Source: Desertivibrio insolitus
Lineage (GTDB): Bacteria; Actinomycetota; Actinomycetes; Actinomycetales; Microbacteriaceae
NCBI RefSeq assembly: GCF_017355965.1
Contig: NZ_JAFIQW010000004.1
Span: 124,001 to 188,000, forward strand
Length of the DNA stretch: 64,000 bases
Direction of reading: 5' to 3'
A model generated the notes under the pieces. That model had not been told where the DNA came from, made no database searches, and worked only from the letters and a program-made list of their open reading frames with translations. Every line of letters begins with the position of its first letter. The first letter of the stretch is position 1. Made by a program: the position numbers and the translations under genes. Below, piece by piece: positions 8,304-16,715 of this stretch.

Positions 8304-9293
8304 ATGAGATCGATCTGGAAGGGTGCGATCACCTTCGGGCTGGTCAACGTGCCGGTCAAGGTGTACTCCGCGACCGAGGACCACGACGTGCCGCTGCACC
8401 AGGTGCACGACGCCGACGGCGGCCGCATCCGTTATCAGCGCGTCTGCGAGGTCGACGGGCAGCCCGTCGACTACGAGCACATCGTCAAGGCGTACGACGA
8501 CGGCGGGCGCACGGTCGTGCTCACCAAGGAGGACCTGAACTCGCTGCCGGTCGAGAAGAGCCGCGAGATCGACGTCGTCGAGTTCGTGCCGAGCGAGCAG
8601 GTCGACCCGATCATGTTCGACCGCAGCTACTACCTCGAGCCCGACTCTGCCTCGCCGAAAGCGTACGCCCTGCTGCGCGAGACCCTCGAGGCGACCGACC
8701 GCACCGCGATCGTGACGTTCTCGCTGCGTCAGAAGACCCGGCTCGCGGCGCTCCGCGTGCGCGGCGACGTCATCGTGCTGCAGACGCTGCTATGGAACGA
8801 CGAGGTGCGCGAGGCCCGCTTCCCCTCGCTCGACGCCGCGCCGAAGATCTCCGAGCGCGAGCTGCAGATGAGCGAAGCCCTCGTGAAGAGCTTCGAATCG
8901 GACTTCACACCGGAGAAGTTCGTCGACGAGTACCAGACGCAGCTGCGCGAACTGATCGACGCGAAGCTCGAGCAGGGCGACGCGCTCGACACCGAGCAGA
9001 CCTTCGGGGATCGCGACCGCGACGACGCGGGAGGCGGCGAGGTGCTCGACCTCATGGAGGCCCTGCGCCGCAGCGTCGAGAAGACGAGGGGCGGCAAGTC
9101 GGACGACGACGAGGCGGAGCCGAAGCGCGCGCCCGCCAAGTCGTCGTCGAAGACCCCGGCCAAGTCCACGTCGGCCAAGAGCACGGCGAAGAGCGGGACG
9201 AAGTCGTCGACCGCGTCGAAGAAGAAGACGGATGTCGCGGGCGACGAGCCCGCCGAGAAGCCCGCCCGGCGACGCACGACCAAGACGGCATGA
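8304..9293 (+). CDS. ku: Non-homologous end joining protein Ku
   Basis: 329 residues. Ku core at residues 1-260 begins with the canonical SIWKGAITFGLVNVPVKVY and contains the beta-barrel ring and dimerisation region; it slides onto DNA ends and recruits LigD. Residues 270-329 are a low-complexity Lys/Ser/Ala/Thr tail (PAKSSSKTPAKSTSAKS type), the DNA-binding extension seen in actinobacterial Ku. ATG at 8304 starts exactly at the conserved N-terminus. The stop overlaps the P450 start (ATGA), so Ku and the P450 are on one transcript. Confidence 0.95.
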   Translation: MRSIWKGAITFGLVNVPVKVYSATEDHDVPLHQVHDADGGRIRYQRVCEVDGQPVDYEHIVKAYDDGGRTVVLTKEDLNSLPVEKSREIDVVEFVPSEQVDPIMFDRSYYLEPDSASPKAYALLRETLEATDRTAIVTFSLRQKTRLAALRVRGDVIVLQTLLWNDEVREARFPSLDAAPKISERELQMSEALVKSFESDFTPEKFVDEYQTQLRELIDAKLEQGDALDTEQTFGDRDRDDAGGGEVLDLMEALRRSVEKTRGGKSDDDEAEPKRAPAKSSSKTPAKSTSAKSTAKSGTKSSTASKKKTDVAGDEPAEKPARRRTTKTA

Positions 9294-10516
9294 TCCCCGT
9301 CCTGCCGGGCGACTCCAGCGCGGCGTTTCTGCGCGAGGGCTACCGCTTCGGCGAGCACCGCTTCGACCGGCTGGGCTCGGACTCCTTCCACACCCGGATC
9401 GCCCTGCGTCCCGTCACGTTCCTGCGGGGACCGCGGGCGGCCGGCTTCTTCTACGAGGGAGGCCGCTTCACCCGCGCCGCCGCCCTTCCCCCCGGGGTGC
9501 AGCACCTGCTACAGGACACCGGCAGCGTGCAGCGCCTCGAGGGGCGTGAGCACGCCCACCGCAAGGCGATGTTCCTCGGCATGATGATGCCGACCGCGAT
9601 GGCCGACGTGCGCCGCATCTACCGCGACGAGTGGGCGAACGCCGTCGAAGGCTGGCGCGGCTACGAGATCGAGTTCCGCCGCGAGCTGCCCGAGCTGCTG
9701 ACCCGCACGGTGTGCCGCTGGGCGGGCGTCCCGCTCGAGGGCGACGAGATCGAGGCGCGGTCGGGGGAGCTTGCCGCGATGTTCGAGTACGCGGGTTCGT
9801 TCGGTCCGCCGAACTGGGCGGCGCGGGTGCGGCGGCTACGGGCGGAGGCCTGGGCGCGCCGCGTCATCCGCGAGGTGCGGGAGGGCGACCACGCGCCGGC
9901 CCCCGGGTCGCCGCTGCTCGACATCGCGACGCACCGCGGGCTGGACGGCGAGGAGCTGAGCCTGCAGGACGCGGCGACCGAGCTGCTCAACCTGCTGCGG
10001 CCGACCGTCGCGGTCGCCCGGTTCCTGGTGTTCGCCGCGCTCGCGCTGCACCATCGGCCGCAGTGGGCCGAGCGGTTCGCGGCCGGCGACGAGAGCGACC
10101 TCGAGGGCTTCGTGCTCGAGGTGCGCCGGCACGCCCCGTTCTTCCCCGCCGTCGCCGGCACGGCGGCCCACGACCTCGACTGGGAGGGCGAACGCCTCGA
10201 CCAGGGGTCCTGGGTCATGCTCGACCTGTGGGCGACGAACCACGACCCCTCGGTGTGGGACGACCCCGACGAGTTCCGGCCCGAGCGCTTCCGCGGGCGG
10301 GAGCCGGGACCGAACGAGCTCGTGCCGCAGGGAGCGGGCTTCGTCGAGGGCGGCCACCGCTGCCCGGGGGAGGACCTGACGACGGAACTCATCCGCGAGA
10401 CGGTGCGCCTGCTTGCCCGCGACACCCGGTACGTCGTGCCCCCGCAGGACCTCCGCGTGCGCATGAACCGCTTCCCGGCGGTGCCCAACAGCGGGCTGCG
10501 CCTGCGGGTCGCCTGA
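9290..10516 (+). CDS. CYP152-type cytochrome P450 (fatty acid peroxygenase-like)
   Basis: 408 residues. Heme-binding region FVEGGHRCPGED (Cys about residue 360) and a distal helix LLRPTVAVARFLVFAALAL in which Arg-Pro replaces the acid-alcohol pair of ordinary P450s. This is the CYP152 hallmark: the substrate carboxylate helps activate H2O2, so no redox partner is needed. At the position known as 85 in P450-BSbeta/OleT the motif reads SVQRLEGREHAHRKAMF, i.e. Gln, as in hydroxylating BSbeta, not His as in the decarboxylase OleT (alignment from memory). It should alpha/beta-hydroxylate fatty acids. Start ATG overlaps the ku stop. Confidence 0.85.
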   Translation: MIPVLPGDSSAAFLREGYRFGEHRFDRLGSDSFHTRIALRPVTFLRGPRAAGFFYEGGRFTRAAALPPGVQHLLQDTGSVQRLEGREHAHRKAMFLGMMMPTAMADVRRIYRDEWANAVEGWRGYEIEFRRELPELLTRTVCRWAGVPLEGDEIEARSGELAAMFEYAGSFGPPNWAARVRRLRAEAWARRVIREVREGDHAPAPGSPLLDIATHRGLDGEELSLQDAATELLNLLRPTVAVARFLVFAALALHHRPQWAERFAAGDESDLEGFVLEVRRHAPFFPAVAGTAAHDLDWEGERLDQGSWVMLDLWATNHDPSVWDDPDEFRPERFRGREPGPNELVPQGAGFVEGGHRCPGEDLTTELIRETVRLLARDTRYVVPPQDLRVRMNRFPAVPNSGLRLRVA

Positions 10517-10533
10517 CCCACGCGCCATCCGTC

Positions 10534-10615
10534 GGTCGAGTAGGCCTCAGCGGCCGTATCGAGACCCTCGCACTGGTGGAAGGGTCTCGATACGCGCCTG
10601 CGGCGCTACCCGACC
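10534..10615. repeat. Dispersed intergenic repeat, copy 2 (inverted pair)
   Basis: Unit A 10534-10566 (GGTCGAGTAG...GTATCGAGACC), a 16-base spacer containing CTCGCAC, then unit B 10583-10615 in inverse orientation (GGTCTCGATACG...CTACCCGACC). The two arms can form a long hairpin between convergent P450 and SDR genes and may act as a bidirectional terminator. Confidence 0.75.
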
Positions 10616-10634
10616 GCCGGGTGGGCGGCGTGCC

Positions 10635-11501
10635 TCAGATCGGCATCCCGCCCGCGACCACGATCGTCGCGCCAGAGGTGTAGCTCGCGTCGTCGCTCGC
10701 GAGGTAGACGTACGCGCCCGCGCACTCGGCCGGCTGGCCCGGGCGGCCGTAAGGGCCGTCGGCACCGAACTGCTTGACGCTCTCCGCATCCGAGGAGTCG
10801 GGCTGCAGGTTCGTCCAGAACGGGCCGGGCGCGACGCCGTTGACCCGGATGCCGCGGGGCGCGAGCTGCTGCGCGAGCGCCTTCGTGAAGGTCACGATCG
10901 CGCCCTTCGTCGCCGCGTAGTCGAGCTTGTCGGGCGACGGAACGTTCGCCTGCACGCTCGAGGTCGTGATGATGCTGCCGCCCGCGGGGATGTACTTGAG
11001 CGCGGCCTTGCTCAGCCAGTACAGCGAGAACACGTTCGTCTTGAACGTCAGCTCGAGCTGCTTCGTCTCGAGGTCCTCGATGCTGTCGAGGTTGTTCTGG
11101 TAGCCCGCGACCATCACGAGGGTGTCGAGCCCGCCGAGCGCCTCGGCGGCCTCGTCGATCGCGGTCGTGCAGGCCTCCTCCTCGGAGATGTCGACCTGCA
11201 TCGCGCGGGCCGTGACGCCGGCCTCCTCCATCGTGCGGACGGTGTCCTGGGCGCCCTCCTCGTCGCTGTGATACGTGATCACGACGTCGGCGCCCTCGCG
11301 CGCGAACGCGATCGCGGTCGCCTTGCCGATGCCCGAGTTGCCGCCGGTGAGGAACACCTTGCGGCCGCGCAGGCGGTTGTGGCCCCGGTAGCTCTGCTCA
11401 CCGGCATCCGGCGGCGGACTCATCACGGGCTCGTCGCCGGAGTCGTCCACCTCGAACGGCGGGTGCGGGTACTGATCGATGGGATTGCGCAGTTCGGCCA
11501 T
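10635..11501 (-). CDS. SDR-family oxidoreductase (glucose 1-dehydrogenase/YghA-like)
   Basis: 288 residues with a 40-residue N-terminal extension (NPIDQYPHPPFE...) typical of the YhdF/YghA subgroup. Rossmann motif TGGNSGIGKA (cofactor), catalytic Ser in TTSSVQAN, and YAATKGA with the catalytic Tyr and Lys four residues apart. NAD(P)-dependent reduction of an aldehyde/ketone; substrate unknown; the subgroup is often stress-linked. ATG at 11501 is preferred; an alternative TTG at 11513 would add four residues. Confidence 0.85.
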   Translation of the reverse strand: MAELRNPIDQYPHPPFEVDDSGDEPVMSPPPDAGEQSYRGHNRLRGRKVFLTGGNSGIGKATAIAFAREGADVVITYHSDEEGAQDTVRTMEEAGVTARAMQVDISEEEACTTAIDEAAEALGGLDTLVMVAGYQNNLDSIEDLETKQLELTFKTNVFSLYWLSKAALKYIPAGGSIITTSSVQANVPSPDKLDYAATKGAIVTFTKALAQQLAPRGIRVNGVAPGPFWTNLQPDSSDAESVKQFGADGPYGRPGQPAECAGAYVYLASDDASYTSGATIVVAGGMPI

Positions 11502-11546
11502 GCCCTCAGCCAAGCCAGGCAGCCTGAGCGTGCGCTGGCCGTGCGG

Positions 11547-12071
11547 TCAGTGGTTCCGGCGACGCGGGTGCGCGCCGTACGGCACGACGACCCACAGCGC
11601 GATGAGCACGGCGGCCGTGACGAGCGCCGCGATGATGCCCATCGGTCGTCCGACGCCGGTGCCCGCCATGAACTCGCCGACGATGTCGAACACGAGCAGC
11701 ACGACGCCGGCGATGACGAGCCCGATCGTCAGCAGGGCGAGCCGGAGGATGCGGTCGGCGGCCTCGACGATCTGGCGCTTCGCCTGCTTGCGGAAGAGCA
11801 GCCGGTGCAGGTTCACGGGCGCGAGGCTCAGCATCGTCGCCGTCACGGCGAGCGAGACGACGATCAGGTAGGCGACCATCTGGTACAGGTCGAGCTCCTC
11901 GAAGCGCGACTGGAACGGCACCGTCAGCAGGAAGCCCGTGATGATCTGCGTGCCCGTCTGCGTCACGCGCAGCTCCTGCAGCAGTTCGCTCCAGTTGCGG
12001 TCGAGCCGCTCCGCCTCGGTCTCGTCGCGGCCGCCGTCGCTCAGATCGGCGGCGCGGTCCTCAGTGCCCAT
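11547..12071 (-). CDS. DUF6328-family membrane protein
   Basis: 174 residues. An acidic N-terminus of about 25 residues, then RNWSELLQELRVTQTGTQI followed by four predicted membrane helices and a short basic tail (HPRRRNH). This layout is that of DUF6328 proteins, sometimes mislabelled sodium:proton antiporters; no function is known. ATG at 12071 is 6 bases downstream of TACGGT on the minus strand, a leaderless arrangement. Confidence 0.7.
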   Translation of the reverse strand: MGTEDRAADLSDGGRDETEAERLDRNWSELLQELRVTQTGTQIITGFLLTVPFQSRFEELDLYQMVAYLIVVSLAVTATMLSLAPVNLHRLLFRKQAKRQIVEAADRILRLALLTIGLVIAGVVLLVFDIVGEFMAGTGVGRPMGIIAALVTAAVLIALWVVVPYGAHPRRRNH

Positions 12072-12077
12072 GTCCGT

Positions 12078-12083
12078 ACCGTA
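12078..12083 (-). promoter_or_regulatory. Leaderless -10 of the DUF6328 gene
   Basis: TACGGT on the minus strand, 6 bases before the ATG; there is no Shine-Dalgarno. Confidence 0.55.
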
Positions 12084-12238
12084 CCCAGCGGGGCGCCGGA
12101 TGCCGCGCCGCTTGACAGCGTGGTCTTGAGTGGCTCCCGAGCGGTCGCTGGGAGACCCATGGAATCGGCCCGAGCGCTTCTCCCGTCCTCGTAACGTCGA
12201 GGGGAAAGCTCATCGACAGAATCGAGGAACTGAGAACC

Positions 12239-12712
12239 ATGCCTACCGTTGAGAAGTCCATCGACGTCAACGTCCCGATCTCCACCGCCTACAACCAGTG
12301 GACGCAGTTCGAGTCGTTCCCGCACTTCCTCGCCGGTGTCGACTCGATCACGCAGCTCGATGACAAGAACACGCACTGGAAGGTCACCGTCGGTGGCGTC
12401 ACGCGCGAGTTCGACGCGACCATCACCGAGCAGCACCCCGACGAGCGTGTCGCCTGGAAGAGCACCGACGGCGAGACCCACGCCGGCGTCGTGACCTTCC
12501 ACCGTCTCGCCGACGACAAGACCCGCGTGACCGTGCAGCTCGACTGGAAGCCCGAGAGCTTCGTCGAGAAGGTCGGCGCCGTCCTCCAGATCGACGACGC
12601 GCAGATCTCGAAGTCGGTCAACGACTTCAAGGACTACATCGAGTCGCAGGGTGCCGAGTCGGGCGCCTGGCGCGGCGACATCGACCGTCCCTCGGACGCG
12701 ACCGGCCGCTGA
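12239..12712 (+). CDS. SRPBCC (START-like/polyketide cyclase) family protein
   Basis: 157 residues, a single helix-grip fold: MPTVEKSIDVNVPISTAYN, WTQFESFPHFLAGV (the family's first helix), and the long C-terminal helix (KSVNDFKDYIES) that closes the hydrophobic pocket. Such small SRPBCC proteins bind lipids or other apolar ligands; the ligand here is unknown. GAGGAAC precedes the ATG by about 8 bases. Codon usage is unusually strict (nearly all C/G-ending), suggesting high expression. A strong terminator follows directly. Confidence 0.8.
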   Translation: MPTVEKSIDVNVPISTAYNQWTQFESFPHFLAGVDSITQLDDKNTHWKVTVGGVTREFDATITEQHPDERVAWKSTDGETHAGVVTFHRLADDKTRVTVQLDWKPESFVEKVGAVLQIDDAQISKSVNDFKDYIESQGAESGAWRGDIDRPSDATGR

Positions 12713-12727
12713 GCCACCGCATCCGCT

Positions 12728-12757
12728 GAAGGGCGCCGGCTTCGGTCGGCGCCCTTC
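12728..12757 (+). terminator. Intrinsic terminator of the SRPBCC gene
   Basis: GAAGGGCGCCG - 8-base loop - CGGCGCCCTTC: 11-bp perfect stem just after the stop codon. Confidence 0.85.
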
Positions 12758-12858
12758 GTCGTGCCCGGGGCGGCAGCTGCTTCTTAGGCAGTGCGCACCG
12801 GGTCGGACGCGGTCCTCCGCCCCGTAGTGCCGGGTCGCCGCGGTCGTCCGGCGTGGCA

Positions 12859-12934
12859 TCCGTAGGAGCGCGGGCGCCGACACGCCGCGCTCGACGTCGG
12901 TGGAGCGGCGCGTCGCCGACATCCGTCCTACGGA
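12859..12934. repeat. Long imperfect inverted repeat in the gap before the FAD oxidase
   Basis: Outer arms TCCGTAGGA (12859-12867) and TCCTACGGA (12926-12934) are perfect complements; the inner GGGCGCCGACACGCCGCGCTC and GGAGCGGCGCGTCGCCGAC stretches also pair imperfectly. The roughly 300-base gap 12713-13020 otherwise holds only the terminator above and the promoter below. Confidence 0.5.
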
Positions 12935-13007
12935 CGCCGCAGCCCGGCCGCCGCGACCGGCGCAGCTGACGCCATCGGGCGGCGCCGCGCCGACCGGCCC
13001 GCCGACC

Positions 13008-13013
13008 TAGGCT
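13008..13013 (+). promoter_or_regulatory. Leaderless -10 of the FAD-linked oxidase
   Basis: TAGGCT, then a 7-base spacer, then ATG at 13021. No Shine-Dalgarno. Confidence 0.6.
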
Positions 13014-13020
13014 CGAGCGC

Positions 13021-14406
13021 ATGATCACGGATGCCCCGCAGCGCGTGCTCGACGAGCTGACCCGCGCGCTCGGGCCGGCGCTCGTCACCGACCCCGCCGC
13101 GCTCGCGCCCCTGCGCGCCGACCGCTCCGGGCACAGCTCGCCGGCCGCGCCGCTCGCCCTCGTCGAGGCCCGGAGCGTCGAGGACGTGCAGGCCACCCTG
13201 CGCATCGCGAACGCGCACGGCGTGCCCGTCGTGCCGCGCGGCGCGGGCACCGGACTCGCCGGGGGAGCGATCGCCGGCGAGGACGAGCTCGTGCTGTCGA
13301 CGCTCGCCATGAACCGCATCCTCGAGGTCGATCCCGTCGACGAGATCGCCGTCGTCGAGCCCGGCATCCTCAACGGCGCGTTCAACGACGCGCTGGCCGA
13401 GCACGGGCTGTGGTTCGCGCCCGACCCGGCGAGCCGGGCGATCTCCACGGTCGGCGGGAACATCGCGACCAACGCCGGCGGCCTGCTCTGCGCGAAGTAC
13501 GGCGTCACCCGCGAGGCCGTGCTCGGGCTCGACGTGGTGCTCGCCGACGGCACGCTGCTGCGCGTCGGCCGGCGCAGCCTCAAGGGCGTGACCGGCCTCG
13601 ACCTCACCGGGCTCTTCGTCGGCTCGGAGGGCACGCTCGGCGTCATCGTCGGCGCCACCGTGCGCGTACGGCCGCGGGTGTCCGGCGCGATCGCCACGAT
13701 CGGCGCGTGGTTCCCCGACGTGCACTCCGCCGCATCCGCCTGCACGGCGGTCGGAGCGACGCGCGTGCGTCCTGCCGTGCTCGAGCTCATGGACGCGGCC
13801 TCGCTCGCCGCGATCGCCGGCTACCTCGGCCCGCAGCTCGAACCGAAGGGCGCCGTATACGTGCTCGCGCAGGCCGACGGGCCGGCCGCCGCGAGCGAGG
13901 CCGACACGATCGCCGACGCACTGCGCGCCTCAGGAGGCATCGTCGAGGCGACGACGGATGCCGCGGAGGGGGAGCGCCTGCTCGCCGTCCGCCGCTCCGC
14001 GCACCCGGCCTACGCGGCGCTCGGCTCCACGCTCATCGAGGACGTGTGCGTGCCGCGCTCGAAGCTCGCCGCCATGTTCGACGCGATCGGCGACATCGAG
14101 CGCCGCTACGGCCTCACCATCCCCACCCTCGCCCACGCCGGGGACGGCAACCTGCATCCCAACTTCATCTTCGGCGAGCCCGGGTCGGTCACGACCGAGG
14201 TGCCGGAGGAGATCTGGCGGGCGGCCGACGACCTGTTCCGCTCCGCGCTGCAGCTCGGCGGCACGCTCACGGGCGAGCACGGCGTCGGCATCCTCAAGAA
14301 GCGGTGGCTCGCCGACGAGCTGGGGGAGCGGCAGGTCGACTTGCAGCGCGACCTGCGGAGGGTGTTCGATCCGCGCGGCATCCTGAACCCCGGAAAGGTG
14401 TTCTGA
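13021..14406 (+). CDS. FAD-binding oxidase, GlcD/D-lactate dehydrogenase-like
   Basis: 461 residues. N-terminal PCMH-type FAD domain: VPRGAGTGLAGGAI (about 70-85), ISTVGGNIATNAGGLLCAKY and LADGTLLRVG. C-terminal FAD-oxidase domain ends with HAGDGNLHPNF (metal/substrate His) and the signature TLTGEHGVGILKK. It oxidises a 2-hydroxy acid (glycolate or D-lactate likely) and passes electrons on; no iron-sulphur partner (GlcE/GlcF) is adjacent, so it acts as a stand-alone dehydrogenase. The start is fixed by the leaderless promoter. Confidence 0.88.
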   Translation: MITDAPQRVLDELTRALGPALVTDPAALAPLRADRSGHSSPAAPLALVEARSVEDVQATLRIANAHGVPVVPRGAGTGLAGGAIAGEDELVLSTLAMNRILEVDPVDEIAVVEPGILNGAFNDALAEHGLWFAPDPASRAISTVGGNIATNAGGLLCAKYGVTREAVLGLDVVLADGTLLRVGRRSLKGVTGLDLTGLFVGSEGTLGVIVGATVRVRPRVSGAIATIGAWFPDVHSAASACTAVGATRVRPAVLELMDAASLAAIAGYLGPQLEPKGAVYVLAQADGPAAASEADTIADALRASGGIVEATTDAAEGERLLAVRRSAHPAYAALGSTLIEDVCVPRSKLAAMFDAIGDIERRYGLTIPTLAHAGDGNLHPNFIFGEPGSVTTEVPEEIWRAADDLFRSALQLGGTLTGEHGVGILKKRWLADELGERQVDLQRDLRRVFDPRGILNPGKVF

Positions 14407-14467
14407 CCAGCGCGATTTAGAGTCGATACTCAGGAATAGACTTCCGCCCCCTCCGGTTGTACCCGGC

Positions 14468-15124
14468 GTGAGTACGACAATGACCCCCCGCCGCCGCTCC
14501 CGCGTGCGCATCCGTCCCGGCACGGGTCAGCTCCGCGTGCGCCTCGGCGCCGTCGCCCTCAACGGCGACGCAGCGGGCACCATCGAGGCCGTCGGCCCCG
14601 AACTCGTCGGCTTCGCCAACGGGGATCGGGTCGCGTTCCGGGGTGCACCCCTCGACCCCCAAGCCGTCCGCACCATCGACGCCAAGGACGTCGTCGGCGT
14701 CCCCCGCGACGTCACCGACGCCCAGGCCGCAGCCTTCCTCAGCGACGGCCTGCGCGCCCGCATGCTTCTCCGCGAGCGCGGCCCCATCGGCCGCGGCGAC
14801 CGCGTCGTCGTGCTCGACCGTGAGCGCGGCATCGGCGCCATGGCCGCCGCGATGGTGCTCGCCCTCGGCGCAGAGGTCGTCGACGACCCCGAGCGGGCCG
14901 TCGCCGTGCTCGACCCCGCCGACGTCACCCGCCGCCCCATCCGCGGCTACGGCACCCTCGCCCAGAACGCCGCCGACCTGTTCACCGCGGTGCGCCGCGG
15001 CGACTTCGACTGCGTGCCGCTCACGACCTACCCCATCGAGGAGCTCACCGAGGCGGGGGACGTCGCGGAGCGCTGTCAGGGCATGATCGTGCTCGAGCCC
15101 TCCTCGGTGAACGCCGCCGCCTGA
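14468..15124 (+). CDS. Shortened, degenerate MDR (quinone oxidoreductase-like) protein
   Basis: 218 residues, against about 320 for the family. Recognisable pieces occur in order: DAAGTIEAVGPELVGFANGD (the GroES-fold core), VPRDVTDAQAAAFLSDGLRA, GRGDRVVVLDRERGIGAMAA (where the NADPH Rossmann motif should be) and the family's closing segment PLTTYPIEELTEAGDVAERC. The first 35 residues, the GGVG cofactor loop and most of the Rossmann fold are missing or altered, so catalysis is doubtful. GTG start at 14468; an ATG four codons later is an alternative. Could be a relic or a repurposed ligand-binding protein. Confidence 0.55.
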   Translation: MSTTMTPRRRSRVRIRPGTGQLRVRLGAVALNGDAAGTIEAVGPELVGFANGDRVAFRGAPLDPQAVRTIDAKDVVGVPRDVTDAQAAAFLSDGLRARMLLRERGPIGRGDRVVVLDRERGIGAMAAAMVLALGAEVVDDPERAVAVLDPADVTRRPIRGYGTLAQNAADLFTAVRRGDFDCVPLTTYPIEELTEAGDVAERCQGMIVLEPSSVNAAA

Positions 15125-15145
15125 TTCCCGGCTAGCGTGGGGGAG

Positions 15146-16366
15146 GTGAGCGCCACGCCGCCGAACCAGCCCCCGTACATGCCCGGCTACCCGCGCGCAG
15201 AGCGCCCGTGGCCGGGCCACGTCGGCGCCGCCGACCAGCGGGTGCAGCAGTCGTTCTACGCCGGGCCGCCCGCCCCTGCGCGGCGCGGCGCCGGCACCGG
15301 CGCGCTCGTCGCCGCGATCCTCGGCTTCGTCCTGCTCGGCCTGCTCGGGCTTCTCGTCGTACTTTTCCTCGTCGGCAGCGTCGGCCCCGTCGCGTTCGCG
15401 ATCGCGGGCGTCATGGCCCTCGTGCCGCTCGGCATCGTGCTGCTCGCCGTTCGCTGGATCGACCGCTGGGAGCCGGAACCGCGCGGCGCGCTCATCTTCG
15501 GCTTCGGCTGGGGCGCCATCGTGGCCGTCCTCGGCGCGCTCCTCATCGGCTTCCTCGTCGAGGCGGGCCTCGCCGCGACCGGCCTCTACGGCGGCTGGTA
15601 CGACTTCTTCGGCGCCGCCGTGCAGGCGCCCATCACGGAGGAGTTCGGCAAGGGCCTCGGCGTGCTCGTGCTCTTCCTCGCGCTCCGCCGGCACTTCGAC
15701 GGCCCGGTCGACGGGATCGTCTACGCCGCCGTCGTCGCGGCGGGCTTCGCCTTCACAGAGAACATCCTCTACTTCGGCAGCGCGCTCATCGACGGCTCGT
15801 CGGTGGCCGTGACGGTCGAGACCTTCATCATCCGCGGGCTCCTGTCGCCGTTCGCGCACGTCATGTTCACCTCGGCCACGGGCCTCGCCATCGGTTACGC
15901 CGCCCGCTTCGGCAGCAACTGGATGGGCGTGCTGTTCTTCCTGATCGGTCTCGTGCCGGCGATGCTGCTGCACGGCCTCTGGAACGGCGCGCTGTTCTTC
16001 GTCGGCGACTTCTACGCCTATTACCTCGTGGTGCAGGTCCCGCTGTTCCTCTTCGCGATCGGCATCGTGATGTTCCTGCTCTCCGTCGAGCGCCGCGTCA
16101 CGCGCGCCCGGCTGCTCGAGTACGCCCAGGCCGGCTGGTTCACCCCCGACGAGGCGGTCATGCTCTCGACCTCCGACGGGCGCGGGCGGCTCCGCCGCTG
16201 GGCGGTCTCCCGCGGCCGCGGTCCGCAGATGCGCCGCTTCATCACGGATGCCACGCGGCTCGCCCACGCCCGTCAGCGGGTGCTCAGCGGTCGCGCCGCC
16301 GCCCTCCGCGACGAGGCCGACCTGCTCGCCGCGATCGTGCAGGACCGGCGCGAGATCGGCGCCTGA
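15146..16366 (+). CDS. PrsW-family intramembrane metalloprotease
   Basis: 406 residues. Pro-rich cytoplasmic N-terminus (about 45 residues), about eight membrane helices, and a basic C-terminal tail of about 95 residues. Family motifs are present: the EExxK-type ITEEFGKG (about 170), FTENILYF, and conserved His in FAHVMF and LLHGLWNG, which bind the catalytic zinc. PrsW in Bacillus cleaves the anti-sigma factor RsiW; the target here is unknown. GTG at 15146 is chosen because TAGCGT (15133-15138) lies 7 bases upstream; the earlier GTG at 15137 falls inside that hexamer. Confidence 0.85.
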   Translation: MSATPPNQPPYMPGYPRAERPWPGHVGAADQRVQQSFYAGPPAPARRGAGTGALVAAILGFVLLGLLGLLVVLFLVGSVGPVAFAIAGVMALVPLGIVLLAVRWIDRWEPEPRGALIFGFGWGAIVAVLGALLIGFLVEAGLAATGLYGGWYDFFGAAVQAPITEEFGKGLGVLVLFLALRRHFDGPVDGIVYAAVVAAGFAFTENILYFGSALIDGSSVAVTVETFIIRGLLSPFAHVMFTSATGLAIGYAARFGSNWMGVLFFLIGLVPAMLLHGLWNGALFFVGDFYAYYLVVQVPLFLFAIGIVMFLLSVERRVTRARLLEYAQAGWFTPDEAVMLSTSDGRGRLRRWAVSRGRGPQMRRFITDATRLAHARQRVLSGRAAALRDEADLLAAIVQDRREIGA

Positions 16367-16437
16367 CGCGTCATCCGTCGCCGCCGGCGTCCAGACTCCG
16401 GACACGGGACGCCAAGGCTCGCCGCCTAGCGTTGCCC

Positions 16438-16473
16438 GTGAGTTGCCGCAGCCGCCGTCGCCCGACGGTTTGA
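16438..16473 (+). CDS. Possible leaderless 11-residue upstream peptide
   Basis: GTG at 16438 lies 5 bases after TAGCGT (16427-16432) and encodes VSCRSRRRPTV then a stop, 30 bases before the next gene's start. It could be a leader peptide translated from the mRNA 5' end, controlling the small gene downstream. Too short to support by composition. Confidence 0.3.
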   Translation: MSCRSRRRPTV

Positions 16474-16502
16474 GCCTCACGTGGCAAGGGAACGGAGGGG
16501 AC

Positions 16503-16709
16503 ATGGCCGACACCTACACCGCGACGCTCGACAACGGTCAGACGACCGAGACCGTCGAACTGGAGCTCATCGCGGGCGAACCGCAGAAGTCCTTCACCCG
16601 CGCGTCGGAGGTGAACGGGGAGGAGGTCGAGCTGCTCTGGGAGCTCGACCAGGACTCTCCCGACTACACCTACCGACCGCAGTTCCTCGCGAACCACGAC
16701 TACAACTGA
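16503..16709 (+). CDS. Small hypothetical acidic protein
   Basis: 68 residues, begins MADTYTATLDNGQTTETV and is rich in Glu/Asp (predicted pI near 4). No membrane segment and no motif I recognise; a beta-strand-rich N-terminus followed by VNGEEVELLWELDQD suggests a small folded domain. GGAGGGGAC precedes the ATG. A perfect 15-bp terminator follows. Strong RBS and terminator argue it is a real gene. Confidence 0.65.
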   Translation: MADTYTATLDNGQTTETVELELIAGEPQKSFTRASEVNGEEVELLWELDQDSPDYTYRPQFLANHDYN

Positions 16710-16715
16710 CGCGAC

